DNA of 34,674 nucleotides from Burkholderiaceae bacterium. Lineage in GTDB: Bacteria; Pseudomonadota; Gammaproteobacteria; Burkholderiales; Burkholderiaceae_D. The stretch is from the NCBI GenBank assembly GCA_023653025.1, contig JAMNXS010000028.1:1-34674 (forward strand), written 5' to 3'. The notes under the pieces were generated by a model. That model did not search any database. It was given only the letters and a program-made list of their open reading frames with translations, and was not told the DNA's origin. How positions within the stretch are numbered: position 1 is the first letter of the stretch; the number at the start of each line of letters is the position of its first letter. Shown here in pieces: positions 17,057 to 25,058 of the stretch. The position numbers were made by a program, and so were the translations under genes.

Positions 17057-18379
17057 TCACTGGCACTTCGCGCCGGGGAAGCCGGCCTTGATCCAGTCCT
17101 CGGATTTCATGTTGGCCGGCGGGTTCACGCATTCGGCGGCGAAGCGCTGTATGTCTTCCATCACGATCAGCTTTTTCGATGCATCCCATTTCGTGCGGCC
17201 GATGGCGGTCGGCTGGATCGCCTGCTGGCCATCGCCGAGTGCCATCCGGATGCGGCCGCCGGGCGAATCCCACTCCGAGCCGCGCAGCGCGGAGGCGATC
17301 TGCTCGGTCGTCGGCTTCTTGCCGCCGTTGGCCGCCATCGCCTTCTCGACCGCGAGCTTGACGCCCATCAGCGCCTGCGCCATCCGGTACGGCGCCTGCA
17401 CCGGGTAGACGCCGTTCTTGTCCTGGTAGAGCTTCCACCACCAGTCGTTCAGGTCGGACTTTGCGGCCAGCATGCCGTAAGCGCCGCGCGCACCGAGTAC
17501 CACGCCCTCGGGCATCTTGTCGCCAAGCGGCACCAGCACATGGTCGGCCGCCGTCAGCACCACCTGCGAGCGCTTGAACATGCCGCGCGGCGCGGCTTGC
17601 AGCACCATGGCCTGCAGGTCGCCGCCCCACAGGCTGGAGTGGGTGATGTCGGCCGGGCGCGACATCAGTTGCGAGATCTCGGTGCCGTACTGGCCGGCGC
17701 CGAATTTCGGTCGCTGGTCGGATTGCACCTTCGCCTCGGGATACAGCACCGCCATCGACAGCGTGAAGTCCTTCAGCGAATCATGCCCCCAGGCATAGTC
17801 CTGGTTGATCATGTTGATCGTGCCGACCTTCACATTGCGCGCTTTCAGGTAGCGGGCGACGGCGACGTTATCCATCGCCGCATGCGAGGCTGTGCGGAAC
17901 ACGTATTGGTATTTTGCTTCCTCGAAGATGCGCGGCGTGCCGCAGTCGTACAGCACGAGCAGCTTCTTCATTTCCTCGGCCACCGGCGACACCGCGAGGC
18001 AGTCGCCGGAACTGACATAGCCGATCACGAGGTCGACCTTTTCGCGGTCGTACAGGTTGCGCAGTTCCTGCACCTGCTTGGTCGCGCCGCCGTTTTCATC
18101 GACGTAGACCGGCACGATCTTCAGGCCGCCCATGCCCGGCTTGTTGTACGGCGCCGGAGCGCTGCCACCATTGAAGGCGTCGATCAGCACCTTTGCGCCA
18201 TTGACGGCTGGCACGCCGAAGCTGTCGGCTGCTTGACCCGACAGAAAGCTGACGACGCCTATCCGGATTTCCTGCGCACCTGCATGGCCGGCAAGGCCGA
18301 GCATCAGCGTGACACCCGCCGCAGCGGCGAGCGATCGAAGCGCAGCGCGTGCGGATGACAGTGTGGGGGTGTGCTTCAT
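17057..18379 (-). CDS. Periplasmic substrate-binding protein of HAAT-type ABC transporter
   Basis: A 440-residue periplasmic binding protein with a type I (LivK/AmiC-like) fold. Residues 1-35 form a signal peptide with a likely cut at AGA|QE, after which the mature protein starts EIRIGVVSFLSG, the usual first strand and binding loop. GYVSSGDCLAVSPVAEEMKKL and the later GMLAAKSDLNDWWWKLYQDK support the fold. A strong ribosome-binding site, GGGAGGAGA, sits just before the ATG at 18379, which decides the start. It is the first gene of the operon and probably the most highly translated, as expected for a binding protein. The ligand is unknown. AMP-ligase and M81 genes downstream suggest an acid or amide that is catabolised after uptake. 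Confidence 0.92.
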   Translation of the reverse strand: MKHTPTLSSARAALRSLAAAAGVTLMLGLAGHAGAQEIRIGVVSFLSGQAADSFGVPAVNGAKVLIDAFNGGSAPAPYNKPGMGGLKIVPVYVDENGGATKQVQELRNLYDREKVDLVIGYVSSGDCLAVSPVAEEMKKLLVLYDCGTPRIFEEAKYQYVFRTASHAAMDNVAVARYLKARNVKVGTINMINQDYAWGHDSLKDFTLSMAVLYPEAKVQSDQRPKFGAGQYGTEISQLMSRPADITHSSLWGGDLQAMVLQAAPRGMFKRSQVVLTAADHVLVPLGDKMPEGVVLGARGAYGMLAAKSDLNDWWWKLYQDKNGVYPVQAPYRMAQALMGVKLAVEKAMAANGGKKPTTEQIASALRGSEWDSPGGRIRMALGDGQQAIQPTAIGRTKWDASKKLIVMEDIQRFAAECVNPPANMKSEDWIKAGFPGAKCQ

Positions 18380-18461
18380 TGTCTCCTCCCGAAGGATTGG
18401 TGTGTTTTTTGTTTGAAGCAGCATCGCAACCGATGCGGCGGTCGCTCCGTACATTTTGTAT

Positions 18462-18488
18462 CGACAACCGGTTTGACGGTGTTTGTCG
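18462..18488 (-). promoter_or_regulatory. Possible operator/promoter region of transporter operon
   Basis: The 194-bp gap upstream of the binding-protein gene contains AACCGGTT (18466-18473) inside the imperfect palindrome CGACAACCGGTTTGACG, and CGACAA recurs inverted as TTGTCG at 18483-18488. On the minus strand, TTGACG near 18500 and TACAAAAT near 18455 are candidate promoter elements, but their spacing is not ideal. The spot, about 85-110 bases before the ATG, suits a repressor or activator site. This is pattern only; no known regulator motif was recognised. Confidence 0.25.
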
Positions 18489-18573
18489 TTCCAAAAGCTT
18501 ACGTCAAACGCGGCCCGTGCGGGGGCTGGCGATGATCCCGGATGTTGCGTCGCAGCGCCGCATCCGCTGCCGA

Positions 18574-19542
18574 TTACTCGGCTGATTGGTCGGCCGAGGG
18601 CGGGACGGCGTCGTCGGCGGCTCGCATGACCGTGGTGGGTACCAGCCGCAGCGCCTGCGCATCGGCGGGCACGCGAGCGCGCATCCCCTGCAGGTAGATG
18701 TCGAGCGCGGCCAGTCCGTCCGCGCGAACGAGATAAGGCGGCTTGCCGGCGAAGGCGTGGCCGGCGTTCGGCTTCAAGGTGATCAGCGCGGGCCTGCCGG
18801 AGGCATCGGCGATGCAGACCTCGACGGCCGTGCGGCTGATCAGGAAGACGCGCAGGTCGGGCTTGCGCTGGTACGGCGGCGACCATACGGGAACACCGGC
18901 GGCAGGCGGCAGCGTGCAGGCGGTGGCCTCGGTGGCTGCATTGGCACGTGCTGGCGAATCTGGCTGCGGTGCGGGCTGCGGGGCGGGCTGCAATGCCGGA
19001 TTCGCCGCGGGTTCGGCTGCGGCGGTCGCGGGCACCGGCTCGGGCGCAGGCGCAGGCGAATCGAGGGCGGCGCTTGCCTCGACCGCTGCGGGCGGCGCTC
19101 CGGTGTCCGGTGTGCCGCGCTGCTTTGCGTACATGGCCAGCAGGATCGCGGTTGCCACGGCGCTTGCCAGCAGGCGCCGTCGCAGCCGGGCATTGCGCTC
19201 GGCTGCCGCGAGCCGCAGCTCGGCCGGCGTACCCGGTGCATCCGCGACCGCCACAGCATCGGCGGCGGCTGGCTCGGCGCTGGCAGGCCGGGCTTCCTCG
19301 GTGTCGATGATCACGTCCGACAGCGGGATGCCGAGGGCGCTTGCATACTTTCTCAGGGCTAGGCGCTTGTGCGCGGCCGTATAGAAGGGCAGGTTGCCAC
19401 CGTCCTCCAGCGCCCTGACTTGTTCGCGCGACAGGGTGACCGAGCTGGCCATGTCATGGACCGACATGCCGCGTGCCTCGCGCGCTTGCTTGAGCTTGTC
19501 GCCGTCAACGACGAGCGTGTCGGGTGGTGCCGCTTTTTCCAT
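18574..19542 (-). CDS. RodZ-like HTH membrane protein
   Basis: A 322-residue protein with the RodZ layout: a cytoplasmic helix-turn-helix domain (about residues 14-75, LKQAREARGMSVHDMA and ALRKYASALGIPLSDV), a single membrane segment at about 124-139 preceded by RLRRR, a long Ala/Pro-rich periplasmic linker, and a C-terminal beta-rich domain (AVEVCIADASGRPALITLKP; AGKPPYLVRADGLAALDIYLQG) like the RodZ C-terminal domain. RodZ binds MreB and helps set cell shape. The start at 19542 (MEKAAPPD) is preferred to a frame extension upstream that lacks domain character. The usual RodZ neighbours (ispG, hisS) are not here, so this may be a paralog with another role. It is alone on its strand, downstream of nothing obviously related. 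Confidence 0.72.
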   Translation of the reverse strand: MEKAAPPDTLVVDGDKLKQAREARGMSVHDMASSVTLSREQVRALEDGGNLPFYTAAHKRLALRKYASALGIPLSDVIIDTEEARPASAEPAAADAVAVADAPGTPAELRLAAAERNARLRRRLLASAVATAILLAMYAKQRGTPDTGAPPAAVEASAALDSPAPAPEPVPATAAAEPAANPALQPAPQPAPQPDSPARANAATEATACTLPPAAGVPVWSPPYQRKPDLRVFLISRTAVEVCIADASGRPALITLKPNAGHAFAGKPPYLVRADGLAALDIYLQGMRARVPADAQALRLVPTTVMRAADDAVPPSADQSAE

Positions 19543-19719
19543 GGCATGCGGGGGCGGGGTAAGCCTTGCGGTTTTTATGGCCGGCAAATAGTGCCAGAAC
19601 CAGGCACCAGCATGCAACGGCCGATGTGCTTGAAGATCGGCGGACGAGAAGGCGAACTGATCGGGGGGCAGGATGCCCCGACAGGGGCACGGCAGGCAGG
19701 TGCAGCTTGGGTCGCTCGT

Positions 19720-19745
19720 GGGGTTGGCTTGCGGGGTTGGCTTGC
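19720..19745. repeat. Tandem 13-bp direct repeat
   Basis: GGGGTTGGCTTGC occurs twice head to tail with no mismatch, followed by a degenerate third start. It lies in the 252-bp gap between the RodZ-like gene and the small unknown gene. No function is visible. Confidence 0.7.
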
Positions 19746-19794
19746 GAGGGTGGCTGGTGGAGTTGCCTCCTAGGCCTGGTTTGTGGGTGAAGCC

Positions 19795-20082
19795 TCAGTT
19801 CTCGCGGCCGAATACGAACTGCTTTTGTGCCGCCGAGGTGCGCGGCGCGCGCCTCGACTTGCTGCGCTTGGCGGGCGTTTGTATGCTGGCCGGCACCAGC
19901 TTATCGACCGAGCGCCGGATGTCCAGCAACTGCTCGCTGCGTGCCAACCGCATCAGGCCTTGCAGCACCTCGCGCGCCAGCCAGGCTTCGCGTGCGCTCT
20001 GGCCACTTTGCGCCGATGCGCGCAGGAAGGCGTCCATCAGTTCCCCGGAGGTCGGGATGGCGTTCGCAGGAAAAAGATTCAT
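19795..20082 (-). CDS. Small hypothetical protein
   Basis: A 95-residue protein that I do not recognise. It has a helical middle part (about 14-60, including AREAWLAREVLQGLMRLARSEQLLDIRRSVDKL) and a very basic C-terminal tail (about 66-88, KRSKSRRAPRTS) that could bind nucleic acid. It has no cysteine, signal peptide or membrane segment. The ATG at 20082 is preceded on the minus strand by GAGGGA at a workable distance. The gene is divergent from the DksA-like gene across a 311-bp gap, so the two may share control. Coding is supported by the good start context and lack of any competing gene; function is unknown. Confidence 0.6.
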   Translation of the reverse strand: MNLFPANAIPTSGELMDAFLRASAQSGQSAREAWLAREVLQGLMRLARSEQLLDIRRSVDKLVPASIQTPAKRSKSRRAPRTSAAQKQFVFGREN

Positions 20083-20393
20083 GGCGTCCCTCAGACTGTC
20101 TGCACGTTAATGGTCAGAAACGAGTCTAATGAGATTGCCTTTGAAGTCCAGTAGAGCGGGCTTGAGACAAATCAACGCAGTGCCAGAGTCTGTGCATTCG
20201 CAAACAAATCTTCCGAAATTGCTAACGATATTCGAACCGACTAACTCTCAACGAACGATTTAACGTTAGCACATTGGGAACAATGGCGGCCTTGGCGACT
20301 CCTTCCTGTGCAGGGAGTGCGCACGGTTGCGAGGGTGCAGGTGTCCTCGTGCGCCGGCGCCCCGATGGAGTGACCAACAGACAAGAGGCCTGT
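20083..20393. promoter_or_regulatory. Divergent intergenic region with inverted repeat
   Basis: This 311-bp gap lies between two divergent genes and is richer in A and T than its surroundings. GCTAACG (20221-20227) is matched by the inverted CGTTAGC (20264-20270), the second inside the palindrome TAACGTTA (20261-20268). TTGCTA at 20219-20224 with TAACTC 17 bases later could be a weak promoter reading toward the DksA-like gene. No gene or known riboswitch was seen here. Confidence 0.35.
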
Positions 20394-20786
20394 ATGGAAG
20401 AACTGAATCAGCAGCAAAAGATCCGACTGAACAAGGCGCTGTCGGAGCGCGAGAGCACCTTGCGCGAGGAGATACGGCGTGAGGTGATCGCGCAGGATGA
20501 TTACGTGCAGCTCGCCAGCGAGGTGCCGGATCCCGGCGACCAGTCTTTTGCCAACCTGTCGGTCGATCTCGGCAATGCCGCCGTCACGCGGGACATCAAT
20601 GAATTGCGGGCCGTCGAACTGGCGCGCAAGCGGATGCAAAGCGGCACCTATGGCGAGTGCGCCGCCTGCGGCTATCCGATTCCGTTCGAGCGCTTGCAGG
20701 CCATGCCGACCGCCGAGCGCTGCGCTCCCTGCCAGGAGAACTATGAGCGCACGCACCACGAGGGACACCGCGGCGCCACCATGTGA
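20394..20786 (+). CDS. TraR/DksA family zinc-finger protein
   Basis: A 130-residue protein of the TraR/DksA family, which binds RNA polymerase through the secondary channel and tunes transcription in stress, often with ppGpp. An N-terminal helical hairpin (about 1-80) precedes a C4 zinc finger, Cys89-X2-Cys92-X17-Cys110-X2-Cys113 (ECAACGYPIP ... RCAPCQ). The tip of the coiled coil is shorter than in classical DksA (about 150 residues) and reads DLGNAAVTRDINELRAVE, so it may be a DksA-like paralog. The ATG at 20394 follows AAGAGG; an upstream in-frame ATG at 20274 would add 40 residues without family similarity and is rejected. Confidence 0.87.
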   Translation: MEELNQQQKIRLNKALSERESTLREEIRREVIAQDDYVQLASEVPDPGDQSFANLSVDLGNAAVTRDINELRAVELARKRMQSGTYGECAACGYPIPFERLQAMPTAERCAPCQENYERTHHEGHRGATM

Positions 20787-20877
20787 CGATTCCGCCTGCC
20801 GGCCAACGCCGCGCGCGAGGCTACCGTACAATCGGCCCGGCCCCGACTGGCGGGCCGATTCCTGTGGAGCCATCCTG

Positions 20878-23394
20878 ATGTCGAATTCGGGCGGAAATGC
20901 TTTTCTGCATGCGCTGCGCATGACCCGTCGCGACTGGCGCGCCGGGGAACTGCGCTTCCTGCTGGTCGCGCTGGCGATCGCGGTCGCGGCCTTGTCTGCG
21001 GTCGGTTTTTTCGTCGACCGGATGAACCGCGCGCTGACGCAGGACGCGTCCCAGTTGCTGGGCGCCGATCTGGTCGTGCGCGCCGATTATCCGGTGCGCG
21101 CCGAATGGCGTGCGCAGGCCACCGGGCGCGGCCTGGCGCTGGCCGACACGGTCAGCTTCCCCAGCATGGCGACCACCGGCAGCGGCGAGCAGGCCGACTC
21201 GCGACTGGTGGCCGTGAAAGCCGTCTCGGCCGGCTACCCGCTGCGCGGCGAGCTGACGCTCAAGCGTGAGGGCGGCGAGGTCGCGGCGCGCGGCGCACCC
21301 GATCCCGGCACCGTGTGGGTCGATAGCTCGTTCCTGAGTTCGCGCAAGCGCCGGATCGGCGATACCGTCGCTGTCGGCGAGCGCGAGTTCCGGATCGCGG
21401 CCGAGATCGTCATGGAGAAAGACCGCGGCGCCGGCTTCATGAGCTTCTCTCCGCGCGTAATGCTGGCGCTAGATGACCTCGCCTCGACCGGGCTGGTGCA
21501 GAACGGCTCGCGCGTGACTTACCGCCTGCAGGTGGCCGGCGCTGCCGGCGAGGTGGCGGCGTTTCGGCAGTGGCTGGAGCAGCAGATCGAGGCTGCCGAT
21601 GTGCGCGGTGTACAGGTCGAGTCGCTCGAGGCCGGGCGGCCCGAGATGCGCGCCACGCTCGACCGCGCGCGGCAGTTCCTCGCGCTGGTCGGCCTGCTGA
21701 CGGCGATGCTGGCCGCGCTGGCGATCGCGATGGCCGCGCGCCGCTTCATGCAGCGTCACCTCGACGCGGTGGCCATGCTGCGCTGCCTCGGCCTCACGCA
21801 GTCCGACGTGACGCGCATCTACCTGATCGAATTTGCGCTCGTCGGACTGGCCGGCGGGGTGCTGGGCGCGCTGGCTGGTTTCGGCGCGCATCACCTGCTG
21901 CTGCAATGGCTGGGCTCGCTGCTGACGGCGCCGCTGCCGCCGCCCGGCTGGATGCCGCTGGCGCAGGGCATCGCGACCGGCATGTTGCTGCTGCTGGGCT
22001 TCGCGCTGCCGCCGGTCCTGCAACTGCGCAACGTGCCGCACAATCGCGTGATCCGGCGCGAGCAGCAGCCGCCGCGGCCGTTCACGCTCGGCGGCTATCT
22101 GCTGGCCCTCGCGTCGTTCGTCGCGTTGCTGGTCTGGCAGGCGGGCGACCTCAAGCTGGGCTTGCTGACCACGGCCGGCTTTGCAGGCGGCCTCGCAGTA
22201 TCGTCGCTGGTGGCATGGATCGTCCTGCAGGCGCTGCGCCGGGTGCGCATCCCGCTGCACCTGCCGGCATGGCGCTTCGCGCAGGGTTCGCTGGCGCGGC
22301 GGCCCGCGTCCAGCGCGCTGCAGATCGTCGCGCTATCGCTAGGGCTGATGGCGCTGCTGCTGCTGACGCTGGTGCGGCAGGACCTGCTGGCCGCATGGCG
22401 GCAGGCCACGCCGGACAACGCGCCTAATCATTTCGTCATCAACATCCAGCCCGAGCAACGCGCGCCGCTGGCTGCCGCGATGGACGAGGCCGGTATTCGC
22501 GACGCCAGCCTGTTCCCGATGATCCGCGGCCGGCTGATCGAGATCGACGGCCGTCGCATCGGTCCCGACAGCTACCGGGAAGACCGTGCGCAGCGCCTCG
22601 TCGAGCGCGAATTCAACCTGTCGACGATGGCCGACCTGCCGCCGCAGAACACCTTGGTCGAGGGCCGCTGGTTCGACGGCGCGGGCGCCGAGGCCTCGAT
22701 CGAGCAGGGGCTGGCCACGACGCTCGGCCTGAAGCTCGGCGATACCCTGCGCTTCGACGTCGCCGGCGTGCCAGTCGATGCCAAGATCACTAGCGTGCGC
22801 AAGCTCGACTGGAGTTCGATGCGGGTCAACTTCTTCGTGATCCTGTCGCCGGCGGTCGCCGAGCCGCTGCCGAGCACCTGGATTACCGCCTTTCATCTAC
22901 CGCCTGACAGTCAGGGCTTGGTCAGCCGGCTGGTGCGCGACTATCCGAACCTGACCGTCGTCGATGTCGGCAGCATGGTCGCGCAGGTGCAGCAGGTCAT
23001 CGACCAGGTGGTCGCGGCGGTCGAGTTCCTGTTCCTCTTCACGCTGGCCGCCGGCGTGATGGTGCTGGCCGCCGCGATGCTGGTGTCACAGCAGGAGCGC
23101 GCGCACGAGGCGGGCCTGCTGCGCGCGCTGGGCGCGACACGCGCGCAGCTTGCGCGCGCGCAGTGGGTCGAGTGTCTGCTGGTGGGCGGCAGCGCGGGCG
23201 CGCTGGCCGCTACCGGCGCCGCGCTCGTAGGTTGGACGCTCGCGCGCCAGGTCTTCGAGTTCGCGTGGACGATGACGCCCGCAATCTGGCTCGCGGGCAT
23301 CGCGCTGGGCATGGCCTGCGCCCTTGCCGGCGGCTGGTTCGGCCTAAAAAACGTGTTGTCGAGGCCGCCCATATTGACCCTGCGGGAAGGCTGA
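20878..23394 (+). CDS. FtsX-type ABC transporter permease (YbbP-like)
   Basis: An 838-residue inner-membrane permease with two FtsX/MacB-type domains. A first membrane segment lies at about 23-43, followed by a long periplasmic region starting QDASQLLGADLVVRADYPV, a central membrane block (about 260-470), a second periplasmic part, and three C-terminal segments (from about 715, FLFLFTLAAGVMVLAAAMLV). LLRALGATRAQL near the end is the coupling helix typical of the family. The architecture and length fit YbbP (about 800 residues), usually paired with the ATPase YbbA in lipid- or lysophospholipase-related loci. No ATPase gene is next to it here. The ATG at 20878 has GGAG upstream and is far better than the longer open frame that overlaps the DksA-like gene. 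Confidence 0.88.
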   Translation: MSNSGGNAFLHALRMTRRDWRAGELRFLLVALAIAVAALSAVGFFVDRMNRALTQDASQLLGADLVVRADYPVRAEWRAQATGRGLALADTVSFPSMATTGSGEQADSRLVAVKAVSAGYPLRGELTLKREGGEVAARGAPDPGTVWVDSSFLSSRKRRIGDTVAVGEREFRIAAEIVMEKDRGAGFMSFSPRVMLALDDLASTGLVQNGSRVTYRLQVAGAAGEVAAFRQWLEQQIEAADVRGVQVESLEAGRPEMRATLDRARQFLALVGLLTAMLAALAIAMAARRFMQRHLDAVAMLRCLGLTQSDVTRIYLIEFALVGLAGGVLGALAGFGAHHLLLQWLGSLLTAPLPPPGWMPLAQGIATGMLLLLGFALPPVLQLRNVPHNRVIRREQQPPRPFTLGGYLLALASFVALLVWQAGDLKLGLLTTAGFAGGLAVSSLVAWIVLQALRRVRIPLHLPAWRFAQGSLARRPASSALQIVALSLGLMALLLLTLVRQDLLAAWRQATPDNAPNHFVINIQPEQRAPLAAAMDEAGIRDASLFPMIRGRLIEIDGRRIGPDSYREDRAQRLVEREFNLSTMADLPPQNTLVEGRWFDGAGAEASIEQGLATTLGLKLGDTLRFDVAGVPVDAKITSVRKLDWSSMRVNFFVILSPAVAEPLPSTWITAFHLPPDSQGLVSRLVRDYPNLTVVDVGSMVAQVQQVIDQVVAAVEFLFLFTLAAGVMVLAAAMLVSQQERAHEAGLLRALGATRAQLARAQWVECLLVGGSAGALAATGAALVGWTLARQVFEFAWTMTPAIWLAGIALGMACALAGGWFGLKNVLSRPPILTLREG

Positions 23395-23465
23395 GCGCCG
23401 TCAACCGGGCCGCCGGGCGTTCCCCTTACATTCGTCCACAGGTTGTGTCGTGGAGGTGGGGAATC

Positions 23466-24584
23466 ATGGACGGTCGTCATGCCGTAGTCATCATCGCGGT
23501 GCTGCTGTCGGGCTGCACGGCCATGGCGCCGGGTATCCAGTTCTCGAATGCCTCGGCCTCGAGTGACGGCTCGAAGGAAACCAACCCCGACATCCAGGTC
23601 ATCACGCCCGCGCTGGTGAAGTCCGAGCGCGAGGCGCGCAGCCAGCGCGTGACCGAAGACATCAGTGCGCTGATGCAGCCGTCGCAGCCGTACAAGATCG
23701 CGCCCGGCGATGTGCTGCACATCGTGGTCTGGGATCATCCCGAATTGTCGGCGTCGATGCTGCCGGCCACGCCGCCCGGCGCCATCGGCGTCGCGGCCAG
23801 CCCGATGCAGCCGGCCAACGGCTTCGAGGTCGACTTGAACGGCGCGCTGGATTTCCCGTATGCGGGCAAGCTGCAGGTGGCCGGGCTGACCTCGTCGGAG
23901 GTGCATGCGCTGCTGACGACCAAACTGGCCAACTACATCCGCAATCCGAAGGTCACGCTGCGCGTGCTCAATTACCGCAGCAAGCGCGTGTACGTCGACG
24001 GCGAGGTGAAGGCGCCCGGCGTGCAGCCGATCAACGACATACCGATGACGCTGACCGAGGCCATCAACCGCGCCGGCGGCATGAACCCGACGGCGGACCA
24101 GAGCCGCATCCTCGTCTCGCGCGAGGGCAAGACCTACGCAATCAACCTGCCGCAGCTGGTGCAGCGCGGCGTCAACCCGTCATCCATCATGCTCGCCAAC
24201 GGCGATCTGGTGCGGGTGCTGTCGCGCGACGACAGCAAGATTTTCCTTTCCGGCGAGGTCACGTCGCCGCGCGCGCTGCCGATGCGCAATGGACGGTTGA
24301 CGCTGAACGAGGCGCTGGGCGAAGCTGGCGGCATCAACCCGGTAACCGGCGACGCGCGCAAGGTGTATGTCGTACGCCGCAGCGAGAAGGAATCGAAGGT
24401 CTACCAGCTCGACGCCAATGCGCCGGGCGCGCTGGCGATGGCCGAGGGCTTCGAGCTCGAGCCGAAAGACGTGGTCTACGTCGCGGCCACGCCGCTGACG
24501 AACTGGAACCGCACCATCAGCGCGATGATCCCGGGTTCGCTGCCCACGGCCGTGATTGCGACCACGCCGCCGCCGGGACGCTGA
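23466..24584 (+). CDS. Polysaccharide export outer-membrane lipoprotein (Wza-like)
   Basis: A 372-residue outer-membrane lipoprotein expected to form the export channel for capsule or exopolysaccharide. The signal peptide ends in the lipobox LLSGC with lipidated Cys17. The polysaccharide-export domain starts at about residue 75 (YKIAPGDVLHIVVWDHPEL), followed by two SLBB-type domains (VYVDGEVKAPGVQPI and IFLSGEVTSPRALPM). The ATG at 23466 is preceded by GGAGGTGGGG. Its stop codon overlaps the start of the phosphatase gene, and the kinase follows, giving the classical wza-wzb-wzc order. Wza, Wzb and Wzc normally operate together, with Wzc spanning the inner membrane and docking to Wza. Confidence 0.92.
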   Translation: MDGRHAVVIIAVLLSGCTAMAPGIQFSNASASSDGSKETNPDIQVITPALVKSEREARSQRVTEDISALMQPSQPYKIAPGDVLHIVVWDHPELSASMLPATPPGAIGVAASPMQPANGFEVDLNGALDFPYAGKLQVAGLTSSEVHALLTTKLANYIRNPKVTLRVLNYRSKRVYVDGEVKAPGVQPINDIPMTLTEAINRAGGMNPTADQSRILVSREGKTYAINLPQLVQRGVNPSSIMLANGDLVRVLSRDDSKIFLSGEVTSPRALPMRNGRLTLNEALGEAGGINPVTGDARKVYVVRRSEKESKVYQLDANAPGALAMAEGFELEPKDVVYVAATPLTNWNRTISAMIPGSLPTAVIATTPPPGR

Positions 24585-25036
24585 TGGCCATGAATATCCT
24601 CTTGCTCTGCACAGGCAATCTTTGCCGCAGCCCGATGGCCGAAGGCCTGATGCGGCAGCTGCTGCCGGCGCATGAGCTATTTTCTGCAGGCATTTGCGCG
24701 CCGGGCGGCGCGCCGGCCGACCCAATCGCCGTCGAACTGATGCGGCAGTTCGGCATCGACATCGGCGAGCACCGCGCCCGACCACTGGCCAGCTGGATGA
24801 TGCACGAGGCCGACCTCGTGCTAACCATGGACGGCCAGCAGCGGCGCTTCGTCCGTCAGCGCTACCCGGCGGCCGCCGCCCGGGTCGAGCGTCTCGGCGA
24901 AGCCGGCGGCATCGATATACCCGACCCCTACCAGCGCGGCCCGGACGCCTTCCGTCGCTCGCTGCAACTGATCCGGCAAGCGATCGACCGCCGGCTGCCG
25001 GAACTGGCCGCACAGCCGGCCTGCGCACTGAACTGA
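24584..25036 (+). CDS. Low-molecular-weight protein-tyrosine phosphatase (Wzb-like)
   Basis: A 150-residue cytoplasmic phosphatase that should remove phosphate from the tyrosine-rich tail of the neighbouring Wzc kinase. The P-loop is CTGNLCRS, with nucleophile Cys9 and Arg15, and the acid loop is DPYQRGPDAF with Asp114. The start at 24584 overlaps the wza stop; a second in-frame ATG at 24590 (MNILLL) is possible and would shorten it by two residues. The length matches the family. Cycling between phosphorylated and unphosphorylated Wzc controls polymer length and export in related systems. Confidence 0.93.
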   Translation: MAMNILLLCTGNLCRSPMAEGLMRQLLPAHELFSAGICAPGGAPADPIAVELMRQFGIDIGEHRARPLASWMMHEADLVLTMDGQQRRFVRQRYPAAAARVERLGEAGGIDIPDPYQRGPDAFRRSLQLIRQAIDRRLPELAAQPACALN

Positions 25037-25058
25037 AAACCATCCGAGACAAGACAAG

